Below, piece after piece: positions 60,111-64,000 of a DNA stretch of 64,000 bases. Origin of the DNA: an uncultured Oscillibacter sp. GTDB lineage: Bacteria > Bacillota > Clostridia > Oscillospirales > Oscillospiraceae. The position numbers were made by a program, and so were the translations under genes. The DNA lies in assembly GCA_910587705.1 (NCBI GenBank), contig CAJUMX010000004.1:132879-196878 (forward strand), read 5' to 3'. Every line of letters starts with the position of its first letter. The stretch's first letter is position 1. The notes beneath the pieces were generated by a model. It saw nothing but the letters and a program-made list of their open reading frames with translations, had not been told where the DNA came from and ran no database searches.

Positions 60111-61224
60111 GGACGAGTATTGGGCCTTCCAATTGAAGCTCATGCGGCGGGTCTGCGGCAGCGCCGCCCTCTCCGTCCTGATCGTCATGGGGCTGTACCT
60201 GCTGTTCTGGAAGAGGCGCATGGGGGATTGGATTGTCTGGTTTTTGCGAAACGTCCTGAGCATGGACCATCAAGCCGCCTATTACTTTTACAGCGATCAC
60301 TTCCGGGGCAACAAGGACCGCTTTTTCATTGCGGCCATCCTGCTGGTATTTGCCCTGCTGCTGTGGCAGATTTTCCACTGGATGACCCGCTATTTCAGCG
60401 AGATTAACCAGGGGATTGAATCCCTGCTGGCGGACGATGGGACCCAAATCCGCCTCTCAAAAGAGATGCTGCCCTTTGAGCGGAAGCTGAACGCCGTGAA
60501 GCGGACGCTGGCGGAGCAAAAGGAGGAAACCGCCCAGGCGGAGCGGCGGAAGGACGAGCTGGTCATGTATCTGGCCCACGACATCCGCACGCCGCTGACC
60601 TCGGTCATCGGCTATCTGAGCCTTCTGGAGGAGGAACCGGACAGCCCGCCGGAGCAGCGGGCCAAGCGGGTGCGCATCGCCCTGGACAAGGCTTACCGGC
60701 TGGAAACGATGATGAATGAATTTTTTGAAATCACCCGGTATAACTCCCAACAGATTGCCTTGTCCAGGGAGCCCGTGGACCTCTACTACCTGCTGGTGCA
60801 GCTGGCGGACGAGCTGACGCCGCTGCTGGCGGAACGGGGCAACTGGGTGGTTTTGAAAATGGACGAGGACCTGACGGTCCGGGGCGACGCCGAGAAGCTG
60901 GCCCGGGTGTTCGGCAACGTCCTGAAAAACGCGGCGGCCTACAGCGACCCCCATACGGAAATCACGGTTTCCGCCGGGAATGTGGAGGGGGACGTGGTGA
61001 TCCGCTTCCGAAACTGCGGAGAGGACATTCCGCCGGAGAAGCTGGAGGCGGTGTTCGACAAATTCTGCCGCCTGGACCAGGCCCGCTCCACCGGCACAGG
61101 CGGCACCGGCCTGGGGCTGGCCATCGCGAAGGAGATCGTCAGCCTCCACGGCGGAATTATCCGCGCCTTCAGCGGGGACCATACGGTTACCTTTATGGTC
61201 CGGCTGCCCGGAATGGAATCATAA
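60094..61224 (+). CDS. vanS: VanS-type sensor histidine kinase
   Basis: The 376-residue kinase has two membrane segments (about residues 20-40 and 73-94), a short extracellular loop of about 35 residues, the H box YLAHDIRTPLTSVIGYLSLL, the N box VFGNVLKNAAAYS and G boxes RFRNCGEDIPP and GTGGTGLGLAIAKE. The TTG at 60094 overlaps vanR by 17 bases; ATG 60139 is the alternative. It presumably detects a glycopeptide or cell-wall damage and phosphorylates VanR. Confidence 0.92.
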   Translation: MKTNRKDEYWAFQLKLMRRVCGSAALSVLIVMGLYLLFWKRRMGDWIVWFLRNVLSMDHQAAYYFYSDHFRGNKDRFFIAAILLVFALLLWQIFHWMTRYFSEINQGIESLLADDGTQIRLSKEMLPFERKLNAVKRTLAEQKEETAQAERRKDELVMYLAHDIRTPLTSVIGYLSLLEEEPDSPPEQRAKRVRIALDKAYRLETMMNEFFEITRYNSQQIALSREPVDLYYLLVQLADELTPLLAERGNWVVLKMDEDLTVRGDAEKLARVFGNVLKNAAAYSDPHTEITVSAGNVEGDVVIRFRNCGEDIPPEKLEAVFDKFCRLDQARSTGTGGTGLGLAIAKEIVSLHGGIIRAFSGDHTVTFMVRLPGMES

Positions 61225-61238
61225 AATCTCTGCTGTTT

Positions 61239-61256
61239 CTTAGGAAAATCTTAATC
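61239..61256 (+). promoter_or_regulatory. Putative VanR box between vanS and the C39-vanG-vanT genes
   Basis: CTTAGGAAAATCTTAATC, nearly the same as the box before vanR, lies 15 bases after the vanS stop. A TAGAAT that could be a -10 follows at 61299-61304. Confidence 0.6.
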
Positions 61257-61284
61257 ATTCGGCACCTTTCTCTTAAAGCATCCG

Positions 61285-61326
61285 GCGCTTCTGTTTGGTA
61301 GAATCAAACCCAACAGAAGCGCTTTT
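61285..61326 (+). terminator. Terminator-like hairpin enclosing a potential -10
   Basis: GCGCTTCTGTT (61285-61295) pairs perfectly with AACAGAAGCGC (61312-61322), followed by TTTT. The loop contains TAGAAT, so the same DNA can be a terminator for vanRS and a promoter for the downstream genes. Confidence 0.6.
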
Positions 61327-61360
61327 CCATTTACCAAAGAATCAGAAAGGAATGCTTACG

Positions 61361-62293
61361 ATGGAAGAACGAATGATTTGCCTTCAAAAGCGACAAGCCC
61401 TCCGCCGGGAGCGGCGGCGCAGAGAGCTCCGGAGGGCGTGTTTTCTCTACGCCGCTGTCTGGGTGCTGGCCCTCGCCGGGATGCTTGCCCTTGGACGGGA
61501 GGTGGTCTCCCTGTTCCGTCAAATTACTCCCCTACCCAGCGAGCCGCCGTATGAAGCCGCAGAACCGGCAGGAGGCGGGCTGGCATCGGATATCCAAACT
61601 CCGCTGGACGGCGAGACCTTACAGGCCCTGCAAGAGCTGACGGCGCAGGACCAGCGGGTTCAGGCGGTAATCGACCACAGTCAGGATTACCCGGAGGACC
61701 TTTTGAAAATGCTGTCCCGGAATCTGGATATGCTGGACTTTGTGCTGGAATACCCGGAGAAGCAGGGACAGGTGTTTGCCGACACCATCGGCGACGTGGA
61801 GACCGGGGAGATTCCGCTCCTGCTCCAATACGACCAGCGCTGGGGCTATGGGGCTTACGGGGCCAGCTCCGTGGTGGTCAGCGGCTGCGGACCGGCGTGC
61901 CTTTCCATGGTGGCAGCCGGGCTGACAGGGGACGACACCATTACGCCCTACGCCGTGGCCCAGTATGCCGACCAGGAGGGCTATTATGTCTTTGGCGCCG
62001 GGACGGCCTGGAGCCTCATGAGCCGGGGCGCCTCCCACTTTGGCGTGGTGGGAGAGGAACTGCCCCTGATGAAGTCCAAGATGGAAAGCGCCCTGCGGGA
62101 GGGCCGTCCCATCATCTGTGTGGTGGGCCCCGGGGATTTTACCACCAGCGGGCACTTCATCGTCATCACTGGGATGCAAGATGGGCAGTTTACCGTCAAC
62201 GACCCCAACAGCACCCAGCGGAGCAACATGCTTTGGGATTATGAAACTCTGGAGCCCCAGATCAGCAATTTGTGGGCCTTCCGCACGGTGTAA
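61361..62293 (+). CDS. Membrane-anchored C39-family (papain-like) peptidase in the van cluster
   Basis: The 310-residue protein has a basic cytoplasmic start, one membrane segment at residues 24-42, and an extracytoplasmic peptidase_C39_2 domain: Q and Cys of the active site in LLLQYDQRWGYGAYG and SGCGPACLSMVAAG, His in HFIVITGM, and Asp in VNDPNS. It stands where a D,D-peptidase VanXY or VanY is found in typical vanG clusters. Its substrate, peptide stems or proteins, is unknown. ATG 61361 follows AGAAAGG. Confidence 0.85.
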   Translation: MEERMICLQKRQALRRERRRRELRRACFLYAAVWVLALAGMLALGREVVSLFRQITPLPSEPPYEAAEPAGGGLASDIQTPLDGETLQALQELTAQDQRVQAVIDHSQDYPEDLLKMLSRNLDMLDFVLEYPEKQGQVFADTIGDVETGEIPLLLQYDQRWGYGAYGASSVVVSGCGPACLSMVAAGLTGDDTITPYAVAQYADQEGYYVFGAGTAWSLMSRGASHFGVVGEELPLMKSKMESALREGRPIICVVGPGDFTTSGHFIVITGMQDGQFTVNDPNSTQRSNMLWDYETLEPQISNLWAFRTV

Positions 62294-62307
62294 GGGGGGG
62301 AGAAAGG

Positions 62308-63354
62308 ATGAATCGGAAATTCAAGATCGCCGTCCTGTTTGGCGGCTGCTCCCCGGAATACGGGGTGTCCCTCCAGTCTGCCGCCGCCGTCTTGCGCCAT
62401 ATGGACCGGGAGCGGTACGAGCCGGTGATGGTGGGTATCTCCCAGAGCGGAGACTGGTTTCACTACACCGGGCCGGTGAGCCGCATCGAGGACGGCAGCT
62501 GGAACAGCGAGGAATCCTGCGCCCAGGCGGTGCTGTCTCCCAGCCGGAGCCATTCTGCCCTGCTAGTATTGGAGGGGCAGACCATCCGGCGGATTTCATT
62601 GGACGCCGCCTTTCCCATCCTCCACGGACAGAACGGGGAGGACGGCACGGTCCAGGGCCTAATCGAGCTGGCGGGCATCCCGCTGGTGGGCTGCGGCGTG
62701 CTGTCCTCGGCACTGTGCATGGACAAGGACCGGGCCCATAAGCTGGTCCAGACTGCCGGAATCGACGTACCGAAGTCCTTTGTGGCGAGGCGGGCAGAGG
62801 GCGGTATCCTGGAGCGGGCGGAAAGCATCGGCTATCCCCTGTTCGTCAAGCCCCTTCGGGCCGGGTCCTCCTTCGGAATCACAAAGGTCAGGGAGGAACG
62901 CGCCCTCCCCGCCGCTTTGGAGACCGCCTTTGCCTACGACGAGCAGGTCATTGTAGAGGCATGTATTCCCGGTTTTGAGGTGGGCTGCGCGGTCTTGGGC
63001 CATGATGCGTTGACAGTGGGGGAACCGGACGAAATCGAGCTCCATGGGGACTTCTTCAACTACACAGAGAAGTACACCCTGAAAACCTCCGCCATCCATG
63101 TGCCCGCCCGGGTCACGCCGGAGCAGCGTCGCCAGATTCAGGAAAACGCGAAGATCATTTACCGGGCGCTGGACTGCCGGGGCTTTGCCCGGGTGGATCA
63201 ATTCCTGACGCCCGAGGGCCGTCTGGTGTTCAACGAGGTCAACACCATCCCCGGCTTCACCGCCCACAGCCGCTATCCCAATATGATGAAGGCAGCGGGG
63301 CTGTCCTTTGAGCAGGTGATCTCCACCCTAATGGAACTGGCGGTGAAGCCGTGA
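62308..63354 (+). CDS. vanG: VanG-type D-alanine-D-serine ligase
   Basis: The 348-residue ATP-grasp ligase has the family's start IAVLFGGCSPEYGVSLQSAAAV, FPILHGQNGEDGTVQGL, the KPLRAGSSFGI ATP site, EKYTLKTSAIHVPA omega loop and FNEVNTIPGFTAHSRYP. The EKY motif at the omega loop is that of VanC/E/G-type D-Ala-D-Ser ligases, as opposed to D-Ala-D-Lac enzymes. It makes altered cell-wall precursors that bind vancomycin poorly. The start ATG 62308 has AGAAAGG; the stop overlaps vanT by 4 bases (GTGA). Confidence 0.92.
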   Translation: MNRKFKIAVLFGGCSPEYGVSLQSAAAVLRHMDRERYEPVMVGISQSGDWFHYTGPVSRIEDGSWNSEESCAQAVLSPSRSHSALLVLEGQTIRRISLDAAFPILHGQNGEDGTVQGLIELAGIPLVGCGVLSSALCMDKDRAHKLVQTAGIDVPKSFVARRAEGGILERAESIGYPLFVKPLRAGSSFGITKVREERALPAALETAFAYDEQVIVEACIPGFEVGCAVLGHDALTVGEPDEIELHGDFFNYTEKYTLKTSAIHVPARVTPEQRRQIQENAKIIYRALDCRGFARVDQFLTPEGRLVFNEVNTIPGFTAHSRYPNMMKAAGLSFEQVISTLMELAVKP

Positions 63355-64000
63355 GGGCGGGGAACGCCTCATCCAGGAAATTCCCCGCTCTGGACGATTT
63401 CCGCCTCATTGCGGTCATCCTGGTGGTGGCAAATCACACCCGTTCCGCTGATGGATCGTTCTTGTGGCTCCTGACGGTGCTCCGCCGGGTGGCGGTGCCC
63501 TATTTCCTCATGGTTAGCGGGTATTTCCTGGACCGGGACGACTGGCACTCCACAGGGCGCTTTCTAAAAAAGACCACACTTTTGTATGGGATCGCTGTGC
63601 TGCTGTATTTACCCCTCAATTGGTATGCGGGGCAGCTGTCCCCGGATTTCATCCGGCAGACCCTGTTTGACGGCAGCTTCTATCACCTCTGGTATCTCCC
63701 GGCCCTGCTGCTGGGTGCACCCATCGCCTATCTTCTCAGCCGCCTGGGGCAGAGAAAGGCCCTCCTGCTTGCAGGAGGGCTGTACCTAATCGGGCTGGGA
63801 GGTGACAGCTATTACGGCTTGCTGCCGGAGAGCGTGACCAGCTTTTACGGCATGGTCTTTCGGGTGTTTACCTACACCCGAAACGGTCTTTTTTATGTCC
63901 CGCTCTTCCTGCTGCTGGGGGCGGCAGGGTTCACGTTGGGGCGTCGGCTGTCCTTGGCGGGCTTCCTCCTTTCCCTGTCCATGCTGATTTCCGAGGCTCT
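63351..64000 (+). CDS. vanT: VanT-type membrane serine racemase (5' part, cut by window end)
   Basis: The GTG 63351 overlaps the vanG stop. The visible 216 residues form the acyltransferase_3-like membrane part of VanT: ALDDFRLIAVILVVANHTR, RVAVPYFLMVSGYFLDRDDW and several later segments. In known VanT proteins this is followed by a PLP-dependent alanine-racemase-like domain that makes D-Ser; that half lies beyond 64000. The frame is open to the window end. Confidence 0.88.
   Translation, partial: MRAGNASSRKFPALDDFRLIAVILVVANHTRSADGSFLWLLTVLRRVAVPYFLMVSGYFLDRDDWHSTGRFLKKTTLLYGIAVLLYLPLNWYAGQLSPDFIRQTLFDGSFYHLWYLPALLLGAPIAYLLSRLGQRKALLLAGGLYLIGLGGDSYYGLLPESVTSFYGMVFRVFTYTRNGLFYVPLFLLLGAAGFTLGRRLSLAGFLLSLSMLISEA

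Overview
The window looks like a chromosomal stretch of an anaerobic, spore-forming, high-GC member of the Firmicutes, most likely an Oscillospiraceae gut commensal (Flavonifractor/Oscillibacter/Lawsonibacter-like). The basis is a complete spoIIA sporulation operon, a LysM/GH18 spore-cortex type hydrolase, a two-gene minimal SUF system, an [FeFe]-hydrogenase with a flavin partner, and a vanG-type cluster. This placement is an inference from gene content and was not tested by phylogeny.

Layout. 0-8 kb: a radical-SAM DNA-metabolism pair, spoIIAA-spoIIAB-sigF on the minus strand, and a BlaI/BlaR1-type repressor-sensor pair with a readable promoter and operator. 8-10.3 kb: a decayed IS200-type transposase, a DMT exporter, tRNA-Pro(TGG) and a small recombinase-domain ORF, which mark the edge of an accessory region. 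10.3-17.2 kb (minus): a MoxR AAA ATPase, two tandem BspA-like leucine-rich-repeat proteins, a VWA-type protein and a broken LRR gene. 17.2-19.8 kb: an HTH protein divergent from a Ser/Thr kinase and a zinc-ribbon/beta-helix membrane protein. 19.8-27.4 kb: a DUF1351-like/DnaQ exonuclease and a 52-residue protein on the minus strand, divergent from a three-gene run encoding a double RpoA-CTD/sigma-region-4 protein, a ParB-like protein and a SNF2-type helicase. The same 13-bp palindrome (ATGCAGACTGCAT) sits at the kinase promoter and twice in front of this run.

27.6-32.9 kb: NTF2-like protein, SufB, SufC, a ferritin-like protein, small zinc-ribbon and hydrophobic miniproteins, and a GntR-ABC operon. 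33-38.3 kb (plus): a second LRR/VWA/MoxR set carrying a nitroreductase, a NifU-like protein and a phage-type small protein. 38.4-49 kb: purA-purB with a structured leader, GH18 hydrolase, YkvI-like transporter, bactofilin, a membrane protein, DegV, an IS200 remnant, and HxlR with an MBL-like protein. 49-53 kb: NADH/NADPH-type [FeFe]-hydrogenase and GltD-like flavoprotein behind a Rex-like operator. 53-59 kb: XRE regulator, Cof phosphatase, peptide-binding lipoprotein, Bax-inhibitor protein and dGTPase. 59.4-64 kb: vanR-vanS-C39 peptidase-vanG-vanT, with vanT cut by the window end.

Most interesting are two things. One is the twofold MoxR/VWA/LRR systems, which resemble NTP-dependent conflict systems in architecture. 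The other is the alphaCTD-sigma4/ParB/SNF2 operon, which shares an operator with a kinase locus; I know no described system with that composition. Their functions are not established by the sequence.
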